DNA of 64,000 nucleotides from Gordius sp. MW1 (GCA_964036665.1 OZ038526.1:8370001-8434000), one strand, 5' to 3'. Counted from the stretch's first letter, positions 32,704 through 44,371 are shown. The notes: generated by a model not told the origin, from the letters alone. Program-made: numbers and translations.

Positions 32704-34651
32704 ATGGAAAACACAACTCAAATGCTGGTCGATTTAGAAAATTCTAAAAAACAAACTATTACCTCCATAGGGCGTATCTTTGAACACTTTGGCAAGTTGG
32801 GTACACTTTTCAATAAGTATGATCAAACTCCTAGCAACAGCACTAGATCATCTCTTAAGAACAGTACCTTACTACCAAGATCATCAAAGGTTGCATCAAC
32901 GATGGGTGATGATGATACATCTCTTCGAAACAGTGCTAACCTGGAAGATGAGCTAACAATGGTGTGTGCCTTGGACGATCCTGCTCACGAGTCTCGTGAC
33001 CACTACTCACGTGACAATTTCATGATGTCTCACGTCCCAAGGTGTGGCGATACAGTTCTAGTTCCTCCCACCTCGTCCAATCACGTGAGTGCCTCTTGGG
33101 TTAAAGGTGTGGTCGTAGACATCCATTACGATCCTAAGGGCTGCGAATATCGCGTCAATCGCTTGACCACGCCTGGCTCAACCACCTGGTTCACGGCCCA
33201 TGAAATAGCTCCCATGAATTGCCCCCCACATCCCACAATACCTGTAGGCAGTCGAGTTTTGGCACTGTATCCTGGCGATACAGAGGTTGGGTCCTGTTCT
33301 TACTTATCGCCTTGCACCGTTCTCGAAAAGCCCGTTCTGGCGAATAAGCACAGGTACCTAGTCATTTTCGATGATTGGATCGTTAAATATACAGAGACAC
33401 CGAGCGGTTCCGACTTTTATGACTTGAAGCTTAAGCCTGTCCTTTCTTGTCTACAAGCCCTAGCTTCAAATCCACCTGGCATTACCCAGATCCCAGGGGG
33501 AGCCATAGATAGTATTAAGACTAACGTGAGACTCTTCTTGCATACATACCTCGAAAATTACCCCGAACGAGCTCTCGTCCATTTAAAGGTGGATCAAGTC
33601 CTCAATATACGCTACGACGGTGGTTGGGTCCCTGCTCGTGTCGAACAAATTGACGCCAGTATGGCCCGATACAAACCTCTGCACGATACATCGCTAACCA
33701 CCTACGGAATAATTGGTAATGAAGGATGGCTCTACCGTGGCTCCCATCGCCTCGAACCCTTGTACAAGGAATTGAGGCATGCTCGTCGGGCCGCAGGCCA
33801 AAAAACTCAGCACAGACCTAGGCATTCTCACGCTCGGCCCCAAAATAGGGGAACGGCCCAACCTTACGTCGAATACGATTTTTCCATATCTTCCAATAAT
33901 CACTACTCCCAACAGGCCGTAGACATAAACCAAAGGGCTATCAAAGATGGAGGCCCGCCAAATTTGCGAAGCCCAATTGATGTCCTCGATTTAAGCGATG
34001 ACGCCTCGCTTACCAAACTTGTCAGTGGCGTTGACGTTGCACGCGCCTTTGAATGCCAAGCTAGTACATGCAAACCGTCCCTTATGGCCGGCGAAGCCCG
34101 GGCTGCCACTATGTATTGGAACGTTAATTACTACAGTGACCTGGCTCGACCCATACTGTGCGGGTGGGAGCGTTGCTCGGGAGCCCTTCCAAAGGGTGGT
34201 AAACCGCGAGACTCCACTTCTTACTACGTCTCGCCTTGCAAAACGCACCCAGGCACCCGAATCGGTGACGCATCCACTATATTGGCCTACCTTAAAGTGA
34301 CCCAATCAATCTTGGCCGTCGATTATTTCTGCTTCGACCCTCAGGTCAATATATCCCTCACACCCTTAAGCTCTTTCTCCTGTTACCTGGCAGAAAGGCC
34401 GACCCATTGCCACCTAGTATTCGGGGATATATCTGACGGGTTAGAGCGTTTCCCTTTGCCGTGCGTCAATGAGTTGTACGGAGATGCGTCGTTACCTGAC
34501 CCATTCATATACGATACTTGTAGGCTGGGGGCCCCTGGTGTAAATTTAGGCTTGGATCTCGGCTTTTTAACCTGTTGCGATTGCGCTGACGGGCTTTGCT
34601 CGGACCCGACGCAATGCGCTTGTCAATGCCTAACAGCCTCATCAATCAAAG
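32704..34651 (+). CDS. SETDB1: SETDB1-type histone H3K9 methyltransferase, main exon (Tudor, MBD, pre-SET)
   Basis: SETDB1/eggless proteins methylate H3 lysine 9 and silence transposons in the nucleus (family knowledge). This exon encodes residues 1-649 plus one base. Seen in order: a leucine-containing N-terminal helix (residues 5-40), acidic/serine linker, three Tudor-like units (about 113-165, 180-245 and 293-360, the last with W-x-x-G then GW), a linker, an MBD region around ARPILCGWERCSG...YYVSPC (about 482-550), and the pre-SET domain from FGDISDGLERFPLPCVNE to CCDCADGLCSD and CACQC. The in-frame TAG just before the ATG is also a splice acceptor, so one N-terminal exon may be missing. 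It ends AAAG|GTTTTA, phase 1. The predicted product (947 residues with the other three exons) is shorter than the ~1,250-1,300 of fly and human proteins. Confidence 0.93.
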
Positions 34652-35010
34652 GTTTTACAGTTTATATTTGTTACCTCTATATGTCGTTATTAGAAATCTG
34701 AATTATCACACAAAGCTCCGATATAATATATAAATTAAGACAATTTTTAAAGTCTTTTATTCCGTATTTTCCCTATTTGTTAAGTATTAGAACTGTTCAA
34801 ACTTCTAAACTTGCCCAATCTTTAGTGAAATATTTTTGCACAACTTTTATTTGGGTTGTATTAAGAATTCCTTATAATATTCATGAATTCTATTAACAGG
34901 GCGGGGAAAATAAAATATAGTAAGACATAAGGAGGATAAAATTTGCTTTTTTCGGGGAGATATGGTTAAAAACAAGAAAAATATATAAATCATGGAATTT
35001 TTATGTAAAG

Positions 35011-35197
35011 CGCAAGATTTGGAAGGTGAGGGTACACCTTACGGGTACGCTTACAAGAGACTGCCTCAGCAACTGTTCACTGGCATCTACGAATGCAACG
35101 ATAAATGCCCATGCGACAAGGCTCGTTGCATCAATCGTGTTGCCCAAAGGGGGTTCGGTGGCGCTCGGCTTCAAGTGTATAAAGATCGTCACAAAGG
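35011..35197 (+). CDS. SETDB1: SETDB1, exon 2: end of pre-SET and start of SET
   Basis: After a TGTAAAG acceptor the frame reads QDLEGEGTPYGYAYKRLPQQ, LFTGIYECNDKCPC, CINRVAQRG and LQVYKDRHKG. This matches the SETDB1 stretch Y-x-YKRL ... TGIYECN-x-x-C-x-C ... C-x-NRVVQ ... LQVF. Three zinc-binding Cys of the pre-SET cluster are visible. Acceptor phase (two bases) completes the codon left by exon 1. The donor AAAGG|GTTTAAG is phase 2. The following intron is 5.35 kb and full of repeats. Confidence 0.92.
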
Positions 35198-35328
35198 GTT
35201 TAAGAAATTTCACCTATTTCCCATTTAAATGTTGGGTATTTTTTGAAAAATAGATTTACATAGCTCGGCTAAGTCCTAGCTCGAATTTTTTAAAGAAAGA
35301 TATCACAGGATAAATGATATGTTTGTAC

Positions 35329-35530
35329 TACCGTTGTAAAAACGGCTGGGCTCTGTTTGGTCGATCTTTGTTTTAACTAAGACTAACGGTGTAACTAAGT
35401 CGAGAGGTTGACTAAGAAAAACAGACCTAGAAAACCTATAGTTTGTTTACGTTTAGTCGACCTTTGTTTATGTTTAGTCGACTAAAACCAATGGTCGACC
35501 AAACTAAACCCAGCCGTTTTTACAACACTA
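35329..35530. mobile_element. 202-bp hAT-type MITE in SETDB1 intron 2
   Basis: GTTTGTAC flanks both sides (35321-35328 and 35531-35538). The inverted ends share GTTGTAAAAACGGCTGGG. Inside the ends are repeated GTCGAC/AGTCGA motifs. It is non-coding. Confidence 0.92.
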
Positions 35531-35538
35531 GTTTGTAC

Positions 35539-36347
35539 TATGGGTTTGATAAGGTGGGCCGGCCATAGTCCTTTCAAAATCTATCAAACATTTACAAGCC
35601 ACCTTTGTTACATAATATTTAACGTGATGGGATTATAAATTATGCATTCTTTATATAAAACTATTATTTAAATCATTAAGTTTGTCTTTTGGTGTAATAT
35701 TTTGGTCTTGTTTAAATTTATGCTAATGCTTAGTAGATTGTGCTGATTTTTTTATTAATATACTTAGGCAAATTGCGGGCCTGGAGGGCCAGCCTGACTC
35801 GAGGCCCTAGCCTGACTCGAAGCTAAGCTAGCCATTTAAATAATATGTTTTACATAAATCCTATATTCTATAAAATATATCTTGGTACAGCCTACATATT
35901 GCTTTTGAACTTTGGCCCCTCTTCCTTGTTTATAATTATCATTTGGTTAATAATATGCAAATATTTTTGTATATATCATGCTTAATAGCTATTAAAAATT
36001 ATGTCAGACCGCAAAGCTTATTTATTTCAAACCCTTAAAAAATTAATGTTTAAAGTTAGATTTTTACGTTAAATAATTTAGTTTCATAAAGTGTAGCAAG
36101 ATAATTAGATGGATTCTTAATTCAGAATGAAAAACGATTAAATTTATTATATATTTATAAGGTATAATAATTTTTTTATATAAAATTTGCTCAAGAATTT
36201 GTAATACAAAAAATGGCGGATCAAACATAAGCCGAAATTTATTTTGCTAGGCTATACATTTAAGCCTTAATTGCTTGCTGTTTTTCATCTTGCATATTAG
36301 GGCGGTTGCATGTTAATAAATATGGAGCAGATATGAGATTAGAATTA
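35539..36347. other. SETDB1 intron 2, AT-rich part
   Basis: A short GC-rich direct repeat (CCAGCCTGACTCGA ... CCTAGCCTGACTCGA) lies at about 35791-35820. Nothing else recognised. Confidence 0.45.
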
Positions 36348-39300
36348 TTAATTGCTATGCAATTTATGGGCTCGTTTTTTGTTGTCCGTCCGTCCGTCCC
36401 TATCTATTTGCATTGGGTATATTAAGTTATCGATTTTTTAAATTAATGCATGAGAAAGAGGTGCCCCACCCCTCATCTTTATCTCCCTCGCTGTGTTATT
36501 TTTTAAATTAATGCATAGGAGGTGCCCCACCCCTCATCTCTATCTCCCTCGCTTTCGGGCGGGGTCGGGTTTTAATTGCTATGTTAAATTAATGCATAAG
36601 TATATCTATTCGTTTTTGAATTGGGTAACATTGATATTAATTGCTATAATTACCCTATGCCCTCCACTACAAGGGTTTGGGTTAGAATCTCGGAGTTTTT
36701 TTAGACTCTTATGATTGTTCCTGTTACTACCATTGATAATAAGACTTTTTGGCCGTCTGCTGGCTGCTGACCAATGAAAAAAATGACCATTGGCCAAAAG
36801 TGTGAATCCAAGTTTTTTTTTTTTACTATTATGATTGTTCCTGTTACTACCATTGCTAATACGACTTTTCGGCCGTCCACTGGCTGCTGACCAAAGAAAA
36901 AATGACCATTGGCCAAAATGTGAATCCAAGTTTATTTTTTCGTTTTTTTTTACTATTATGATTGTTCCTGTTACTACCATTGCTATTATGACTTTTTGGC
37001 CGTCTGCTGGCTGATGACCAATGAAAAAAATGACCATTGGCCAAAATGTGAATCCAAGTTTATTTTTTCGTTTTTTTTTGATTATTATGATTGTTCCTGT
37101 TACTACCATTGCTATTATGACTTTTTGGCCGTCCGCTGGCTGCTGACCAATGGAATAAAATGACCATTGGCCAAAATGTGAATCCAAGTTTATTTTTTCG
37201 TTTTTTTGACTATTATGATTGTTCCTGTTACTACCATAGCTATTATGACTTTTTGGCCGTCTGCTGGCTGCTGACCAATGAAAAAATGACCATTGGCCAA
37301 AATGTGAATCCAAGTTTATTTTTTCGTTTTTTTTTGACTATTATGATTGTTCCTGTTACTACCATTGCTATTATGACTTTTTGGCCGTCCGCTGGCTCCT
37401 GGCCGATGGAAAAAATGTGAATCGAAATTATTTTTTTCGTTTTTTTGACTATTATGATTGTTCCTGTTCCTACCATTGCTATTATGACTTTTTGGCCCGC
37501 TGGCTGCTGACCAATGGAATAAAATGACCATTGGCCAAAATGTGATTCGAAAATTTTTTTTTCGTTTTTTTTGACTATTATGAATTTATATCCACTTTTA
37601 CCGTGTCCTGGCTGCTGACCAATGGAATAAAATGACCATTGGCCAAAATGTGATTCGAAAATTTTTTTTTCGTTTTTTTACTCTTATGAATTTATATCCA
37701 TTTTTACCGTGTGCTGGCTGCTGACCGATAGAAAAAAATGACCATTGGCCAAAGTGAGCATCAAATTTTTTTTTTCCTTTTTTTTGGCTATCATTGACTT
37801 ATAGAGTATCTGTTGGTACTGACCAATAGAGAAAAAATGACCATTTGCCAAATTTTTGATTTTTTTAATTAAAAATTGTTCAAATTCAACAAAAATTTCT
37901 CCCAACAATTCTGCAAATTCTTAACATTGTGATGTTTTATAATATAATGTTTGTTAGACCCATAATCACTAAAGGCCTTAAAAACGTAATACGCAACTAG
38001 ATGCAAACACTAAATCTAACCCTAACCCTTGCCTATATTACATTTTGCCTATATTACATTTCGCCTATAAATGGAAAATTTGTATAAATAATTAATTAAT
38101 CATTAGGCATTTAATACCCCCCTATAGGCATTCTCGCCCCTTCCCACCTTTCTCGCCCATAAATTGCATAGCAAATATGATACATTTATACGAAGTAAAG
38201 ATGAGTCGTCCCCCCTTCCCTTCTCCCCTCCCCTTCTCCCCTCCCGTTCTCCCCTCCCCCTTCCCACGAGGGCCGAAGGCCCGAGTTTATTATATAAAAA
38301 ACCTAAATAAAAGTTGTTTACTTTTAATTGCTATGCAATTTAACTAGTTTTTGGGTTAGAATCCCGGAGTTTTTTTGACTCTTATGATTGTTCTTGTTAC
38401 TATCATTGATAATAAGACTTTTTGGCCGTCCGCTGGCTCCTGACCGATGGAAAAAATGACCATTGGCCAAAATGTGAATCGAAATTATTTTTTTCGTTTT
38501 TTTTGACTATTATGATTGTTCCTGTTCCTACCATTGCTATTATGACTTTTTGGCCGTCCGCTGGCTGCTGACCAATGGAATAAAATGACCATTGGCCAAA
38601 ATGTGATTCGAAAATTTTTTTTTCGTTTTTTTTGACTATTATGAATTTATATCCACTTTTACCGTGTCCTGGCTGCTGACCAATGGAATAAAATGACCAT
38701 TGGCCAAAATGTGATTCGAAAATTTTTTTTTCGTTTTTTTACTCTTATGAATTTATATCCATTTTTACCGTGTGCTGGCTGCTGACCGATGGAAAAAAAT
38801 GACCATTGGCCAAAGTGAGCATCAAATTTTTTTTCCGTTTTTTTGGCTATCATTGACTTATAGAGTATCTGTTGGTACTGACCAATAGGGAAAAAATGAC
38901 CATTCGCCAAATTTTGATTTTTTTAATTAAAAATTGTTCAAATTCAACAAAAATTTCTCCCAACAATTCTGCAAATTCTTAACATTGTGATGTTTTATAA
39001 TATAATGTTTGTTAGACTCATAATCACTAAAGGCCGTAAAAACTAATGTAATACGCAACTAGATGCAAACACTAAATCTAACCCTAACCCTTGCCTATAT
39101 TACATTTTGCCTATATTACATTTCGCCTATAAATGGAAAATTTGTATAAATAATTAATTAATCATTAGGCATTTAATACCCCCCTATAGGCATTCTCGCC
39201 CCTTCCCACCTTTCTCGCCCATAAATTGCATAGCAAATATGATACATTTATACGAAGTAAAGATGAGTCGTCCCCCCTTCCCTTCTCCCCTCCCCTTCTC

Positions 39301-40396
39301 CCCTCCCCTTCTCCCCTCCCCCTTCCCACGAGGGCCGAAGGCCCGAGTTTATTATTTAATAAACCTAAATAAAAGTTGTTTACTTTTAATTGCTATGCAA
39401 TTTAACTAGTTTTTGGGTTAGAATCCCGGAGTTTTTTTGACTCTTATGATTGTTCTTGTTACTATCATTGATAATAAGACTTTTTGGCCGTCCGCTGGCT
39501 CCTGACCGATGGAAAAAATGACCATTGGCCAAAATGTGAATCGAAATTATTTTTTTCGTTTTTTTTGACTATTATGATTGTTCCTGTTCCTACCATTGCT
39601 ATTATGACTTTTTGGCCGTCCGCTGGCTGCTGACCAATGGAATAAAATGACCATTGGCCAAAATGTGATTCGAAAATTTTTTTTTCGTTTTTTTTACTAT
39701 TATGAATTTATATCCACTTTTATCGTGTCCTGGCTGCTGACCAATGGAAAAAAATGACCATTGGCCAAAATGTGATTCGAAAATTTTTTTTTCGTTTTTT
39801 TACTCTTATAAATTTATATCCATTTTTACCCTGTGCTGGCTGCTGACCAATGGAAAAAAAGACCATTGGCCAAAGTGAGCATCAAATTTTTTTTTCCTTT
39901 TTTTTGGCTATCATTGACTTATAGAGTATCTGTTGGTACTGACCAATAGAGAAAAAATGACCATTCGCCAAATTTTTGATTTTTTTAATTAAAAATTGTT
40001 CAAATTCAACAAAAATTTCTCCCAACAATTCTGCAAATTCTTAACATTGTGATGTTTTATAATATAATGTTTGTTAGACCCATAATCACTAAAGGCCGTA
40101 AAAACTAATGTAATACGCAACTAGATGCAAACACTAAATCTAACCCTAACCCTTGCCTATATTACATTTGCCTATATTACATTTTGCCTATAAATGGAAA
40201 ATTTGTATAAATAAATAATTAATCATTAGGCATTTAATACCCCCCTATAGGCATTCTCGCCCCTTCCCACCTTTCTCGCCCATAAATTGCATAGCAAATA
40301 TGATACATTTATACGAAGTATAGATGAGTCGTCCTCCCTTCCCTTCCCCCCTTCCCTTCTCCCCTTCCCCTTCCCACGAGGGCCGAAGGCCCGAGT
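36348..40396 (-). mobile_element. CAATGG-family array in SETDB1 intron 2, three higher-order units
   Basis: Read on the minus strand, each macro-unit of about 1.05 kb has the hairpin GGGCCTTCGGCCC, purine tract, GCTATGCAATTTATGGGC, the ~350-bp unique segment, five to nine ~95-130-bp CAATGG minisatellite units, and a CTCCGGGATTCTAACCC end. Hairpins sit at about 38270, 39330 and 40385. The distal end near 36348 carries TTGCTATGCAATTTATGGGC and a GTCCGTCCGTCC microsatellite. The second and third macro-units are nearly identical. The 235-codon frame at 36606-37313 is a product of the array. Confidence 0.85.
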
Positions 40397-40550
40397 TTTT
40401 AATTTTAATCATTCAATTATATATTCAAAATTTCCTCGCTACCCCTATATAATATATTTCACGTAACGCGGACTAACGCATAAATCTACGAGCAATCATC
40501 AAAAATTATTGCATAGAATGTTAATAGAATGCTAAAAATGGGTGATGTAG

Positions 40551-40827
40551 ATGGTGCGTTAGGACCCTGGACGATATCCCGGCCGGCGCTTTCGTGTCCA
40601 TTTACTCGGGCTACATATTGAAGGAAGAAATGTGCGAAGCTTTTGGGATAGCGGTCAATGGCGCCGATCAATATTTTGCTGAGATCGATTTCATCGAATG
40701 CGCGGAAAATGTGGAGGACGATGACGATGAGAGCTTGTACCAAAACGAGGAAGGCGACGAATCGAGTAACCCATCCCAGTGGTCAGCCGATGAGACTGAA
40801 CCACCCGATTCCTATAAAAAACCGCAG
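40551..40827 (+). CDS. SETDB1: SETDB1, exon 3: SET domain N-terminal half and acidic insertion
   Basis: After a GATGTAG acceptor, one base completes the Gly codon of exon 2, then WCVRTLDDIPAGAFVSIYSG and YILKEEMCEA follow, the start of the SET fold. Next comes NGADQYFAEIDFIE and an acidic stretch (EDDDDESLYQNEEGDE), the beginning of the long insertion that splits the SET domain in SETDB1. The second Gly of the family's GWG motif is Cys here. No GT donor fits; the reading ends plausibly at CCGCAG|GC (40828), which would be a GC-AG intron of phase 0. Confidence 0.85.
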
Positions 40828-41655
40828 GCATTTATATAACCATTGTCCTTTTTTGATAAATTAATTGTTATGCTACTTACGCCATCGAATAACTAAATAT
40901 AATGCGTGACCGATTATTCATTAAGTTAGTGCTAAGAATATATATTCAGCAAAAGTTTGTGTTCAATAATGAGGAATGACAAATACATTCTAAAATTAAA
41001 GATTTTTTCATCACACCGCCACCCCCCCCCCTTAAATGCGTAGCCAATAGATATTGCTTCTCTAGGTAGTATTGAAGAGCCTAGGTATTAGTCTTAACAA
41101 TAAACGTGGTCCCTAGACGAAGGCCCGAGCGAGCGACTATGGTGGTCTAGCCGACGGACGAGCTTTAATGGACTTAGTTCTGTTTGATGTTTTACATAAA
41201 TTTTTCCCCTACGTAATTTACCGCGACTCACACATACTATAGAATTTTCGAATTTCTATATTGATTATAATCTTATCTTTTATGAGCTCTCAGTAATTGT
41301 GAAATAAAATAAGACGATACGACAAAATTTATTGGTTTGTTACTTACATATGACTGTTTATTTATGCTTGATAATCTATATATATTTAATATAGAACAAG
41401 GTATCCGAGACCTGACTTGCATTGGGTTGTTAAAGTATTTATGAAATTTGTTTCTGATTCTACTGTGATTTATATTATTTCAAGGGTGTAGTTTGTAAAT
41501 GATAGACCGCATGACTTGTAAGCTTGCCTACTGCATATTAATAAAGGGGACTTAAAACATTTATGATAGTATTTATAGTAGGAATAATATAGATTATAAA
41601 TGTTGAATCATTGGATTTATTGTCGACAATCGCTATAATTTTATGGTAACGATAG
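40828..41655. other. SETDB1 intron 3
   Basis: No repeat element with clear ends is seen. A GC-rich patch at about 41110-41170 does not give a convincing frame. Confidence 0.5.
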
Positions 41656-42087
41656 ACTAGGAAGAAGGAAAACGGCTCAACTAATCAACCTCAAAAGACC
41701 ACCTCTAACCTCGACGACAACATATTTGTAGCCTTGCAGCGCTCTACAGTGGAACTAAACTCGGCGGTCGAAGAACCACCTTTGCCCGGTCGCAACAACA
41801 TGACGCGACATTTTTGTAGCGATCAAACGGGAATGTTTATATTAGACGCGAAGCATCGGGGCAACGTGGGCCGCTTCTACAGCCACAGCTGTGACGCAAA
41901 CATGTTTGTCCAGAACGTGTTTGTGGACAGTCATAACCTATGTTTCCCCTGGATCGCCTTTTTTACTTCACGCCATGTTAGCGCCAACACAGAACTTACC
42001 TGGGACTACATGTACGAAATTAACAGTACCGACAAGATGATAATTTGCAAGTGCTTGAGCTCCAATTGTCGTGGACGGCTGCTCTGA
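41656..42087 (+). CDS. SETDB1: SETDB1, exon 4: SET C-terminal half and post-SET
   Basis: After an ACGATAG acceptor the frame reads TRKKENGSTNQPQKTTSNLD (remaining insertion), then DQTGMFILDAKHRGNVGRFY, SHSCDANMFVQNVF, FPWIAFFTSRHVSANTELTW and the post-SET C-x-C-(x)4-C in CKCLSSNCRGRLL. The product ends right after RGRLL, as SETDB1 proteins do. The family's NHSC motif is SHSC here, and DYNYE is DYMYE. Phase 0 agrees with the proposed GC donor of exon 3. Four exons total 2,844 nt, divisible by three. Confidence 0.92.
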   Translation, partial: TRKKENGSTNQPQKTTSNLDDNIFVALQRSTVELNSAVEEPPLPGRNNMTRHFCSDQTGMFILDAKHRGNVGRFYSHSCDANMFVQNVFVDSHNLCFPWIAFFTSRHVSANTELTWDYMYEINSTDKMIICKCLSSNCRGRLL

Positions 42088-42828
42088 GTGTTCGAGTTAC
42101 TACTGGCCAGCGATCCTAGCGCTTTCAAATTTCAGATGGCCCTTGTCTACCCATTGTAACATTAGTAGGCGTGGACGATTTATGTTAACCTGATAACTGA
42201 ATCCAATATATCCCCATTTTTAACGTCTTTGTGATAATTCATATATATTAATTGTTGATAGTTTTAAAAACACCATAACTATATTACTTGGGTAATATTA
42301 ATCTGCTTTTTAACAATTAATTTTAGTAGCTTTTAATGAAGCAACAGATTTTACGATTGAGGCGCGTTAAATTTATTTGACTTTTGGGGGAATTCGGATT
42401 TTTATACAATTTTTTGGTCTAATCCCGCCCGAATTTATCCTTGAAATTTCCGTTTGAACATTTGTGTGTCCCATCGGCCATGCTCGAATTATTAGAGCTG
42501 TCCGACCTACCCTGCCCGAAATAACGTACAGGCCCGAATTAATGGGGCCCTAAATTGTTTCTGCCAAATGTTTTAAAAATCAGCAACACGTTTATGACAT
42601 ATTATTGAAGCAAAGCTGGAATTATAATTTTCGAATTTATATTGCAAAAATCATAGGTCGAACTATAAAAATTATCTAACGGATTATATATTGTGCAATA
42701 AAAGGTATAAAACGAAAATATATAATAGCAAAATAGTCATTTAAGCATGGGTATAACATTTGGAATTAATTAACATATTAACATTAAGTGCAAAGGATGA
42801 TTTAATTGAGAGTCAATTGCTTAACCAA
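42088..42828. other. AT-rich 3' flank of SETDB1
   Basis: A patch at 42425-42550 has repeated CCCGAA/CCCGCCCGAATT motifs similar in style to hAT ends, starting TAGAGCTGTCCGACC near 42497, but no partner end was found. Confidence 0.4.
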
Positions 42829-42983
42829 TTAATAAGTACGTGTTAGGGCTTCGACGGTTTCCGCCTTGCCAGCCGAGCGACGCGCATTTTCGGCCGCCAC
42901 TGCGGGTTGAGGAGTTAAGGCCTTGTCAGCTTCATCTCCGAACAATGTTATAGGGGCATCCAGAATATTGTAGTATATATGAT
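42829..42983 (-). CDS. Putative terminal exon of an unrecognised gene (duplicated block)
   Basis: Following a TTTTTAAATAG acceptor, two bases plus 50 codons read HIYYNILDAPITLFGDEADK, ALTPQPAVAAENARRSAGKA and ETVEALTRTY before TAA. The stretch is GC-rich relative to its flanks, and the peptide is conserved in the truncated copy at 18709-18815. Substitutions there keep much of the peptide (ILDAP, GDE, DK, LTP), which suggests it was coding. Upstream intron-like sequence is duplicated too, so this is a genomic rather than an mRNA-derived copy. The Ala/Glu/Lys-rich tail is probably helical. No upstream exon or known family was identified, so it may be a gene fragment. Confidence 0.45.
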
Positions 42984-43150
42984 CTATTTAAAAATACAAA
43001 TTGCGTTTTTTAACAATAACAAAAGTAATGAGTGTCGTCTCTAGCCTGAAGAAAATGCTACATTTTTCAATATATGATATATTAATTAATTCAGCACCTT
43101 CTATGACTTTGGACACGTTATCCCTTATCAATTTATGATCTCAAGATATA
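42984..43150. repeat. Dispersed repeat, intron side of the duplicated exon
   Basis: It matches 45288-45476 almost base for base through AATTCAGCACCTTCTATGAC and TTATCCCTTATCAATTTATG, and 18816-18935 over the first half. Confidence 0.8.
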
Positions 43151-43648
43151 ACAATTAAAAATTTATTAATTAAAAATATTTAAGAATGGTAAGTATAATG
43201 CTAAAATGTATAAATGCGCACTTTTTTATTAACGTCGAAACTAAATCGTTAAAATTTTAGATCCAAATTTTATAAATCATCGTCATTACGATTAATCCTA
43301 AAGATTTTAAATGTTTTTAACTCCCATTTGACATAGCTATTAATATATTCATAACCACGACTAAGGTATATGGAAGATTTAATTACCTTTTAAATTGTAC
43401 ATTGGCGTACGCAAGGGTATGCTATAAGGTTGTAACACTACCCATGAGTTTCAAATAATAAAATTTTTATATTGTATTTGCACACAAATATTACTGTTAA
43501 CTGATAATTATAAATTATTTTTGTGGAAGTGTTCTTAAGTTTTTCGTTGCTTTTTCTATTTTTATATGTTCAAAATTTATAAATTTTATTCGAAATTTAA
43601 ATTTTAGATAAATACCTCCCCTCACATCCTTTTTCCGAAATTTTAATA
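43151..43648. other. AT-rich stretch, nothing recognised
   Basis: No frame or element boundary recognised. CACTACCCATGAGTTT at about 43435 recurs at about 44872 and probably marks the borders of a repeat around the hAT fragments. Confidence 0.4.
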
Positions 43649-44357
43649 TGAAGAAACGCCAACAATATCCTTCCATTTATAACTACTTTTCTAAAAAAAT
43701 TAACTTTTCAAAGGAGAAAAGTAAAATTATTAAAATTCACTCTAGATTCTAGAATTTAATTTAAAAAATGTTAGTACTAATTCAGTAGGAGAAGAAGAGG
43801 AACATTGAGATGAGGGTGATAAATAAATTATATAAGCTAAATATAGATTCTAGAATCTATATCCATAGAAAAAGATTGTATTAATTCTGTAAGACTAAGA
43901 ATACAAGAAATAGAGGATAATCAAACACCAAGAGATCAAGGTAATTTACTCTTTGTTAAAACTCAATCTCTAAAATTTTTTTTAGAAAATAATCAAACAC
44001 TAACTTTTCTAGATACTGCCAGTGTGAAGTCTAAAATAGATATTAGTGAGGATAACATTCAGAATATATTAAATACTTATGCTTTTAGATGACCATGACA
44101 TAGGCAATTATATTTACTCAAATTTGATTGGGATGGAGAAATTTAGAGTTTTTAAATTAATCTGGCGGGAAAGCTTCGAGTTCCCCAAATCTGGACCTCG
44201 TAATTTAAAATTTCAATATCAGTGGTTTAAACAATGGCCATGGTTATGTTATTCCAAAAAGCTTGGAGGAGCTTTTTGTAAGTATTGTATACTTGCAGGT
44301 ATCGGATTGAAATTGCTCTTCTGCTCCCTTAAGATCATCTTCATAATATTTTGCTAA
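43649..44357 (+). pseudogene. hAT transposase of the ZMYM/TTF type, N-terminal fragment
   Basis: A first frame begins MKKRQQYPSIYNYFSKKINF, like the lysine-rich start of this group. After frame breaks, 44079-44310 gives FEFPKSGPRNLKFQYQWFKQ then WPWLCYSKKLGGAFCKYC, matching the TTF-type zinc-finger region (F-x-x-x-WL...PWL-x-YS...GA-x-CKYC) of hAT/ZMYM1-like transposases. Catalytic and dimerisation parts are absent on this strand. Confidence 0.65.
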
Positions 44358-44371
44358 TATTAAAAAATTAT

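Noticed and set aside
33998..34305. Overlapping frames opposite or out of phase with SETDB1
   Set aside because: They are shadows of a GC-rich host exon; the SETDB1 frame has clear domain matches.
36606..37313. 235-codon minus-strand frame with repeated WPMVIFF and NGSNRNNHNS segments
   Set aside because: The repeat unit length happens to keep frames open; the same peptide appears with stops and shifts in every other array copy.
38034..38060. Telomere-like CTAACCCTAACCC
   Set aside because: Only two copies, present at the same place in each CAATGG macro-unit, so it is part of that repeat.
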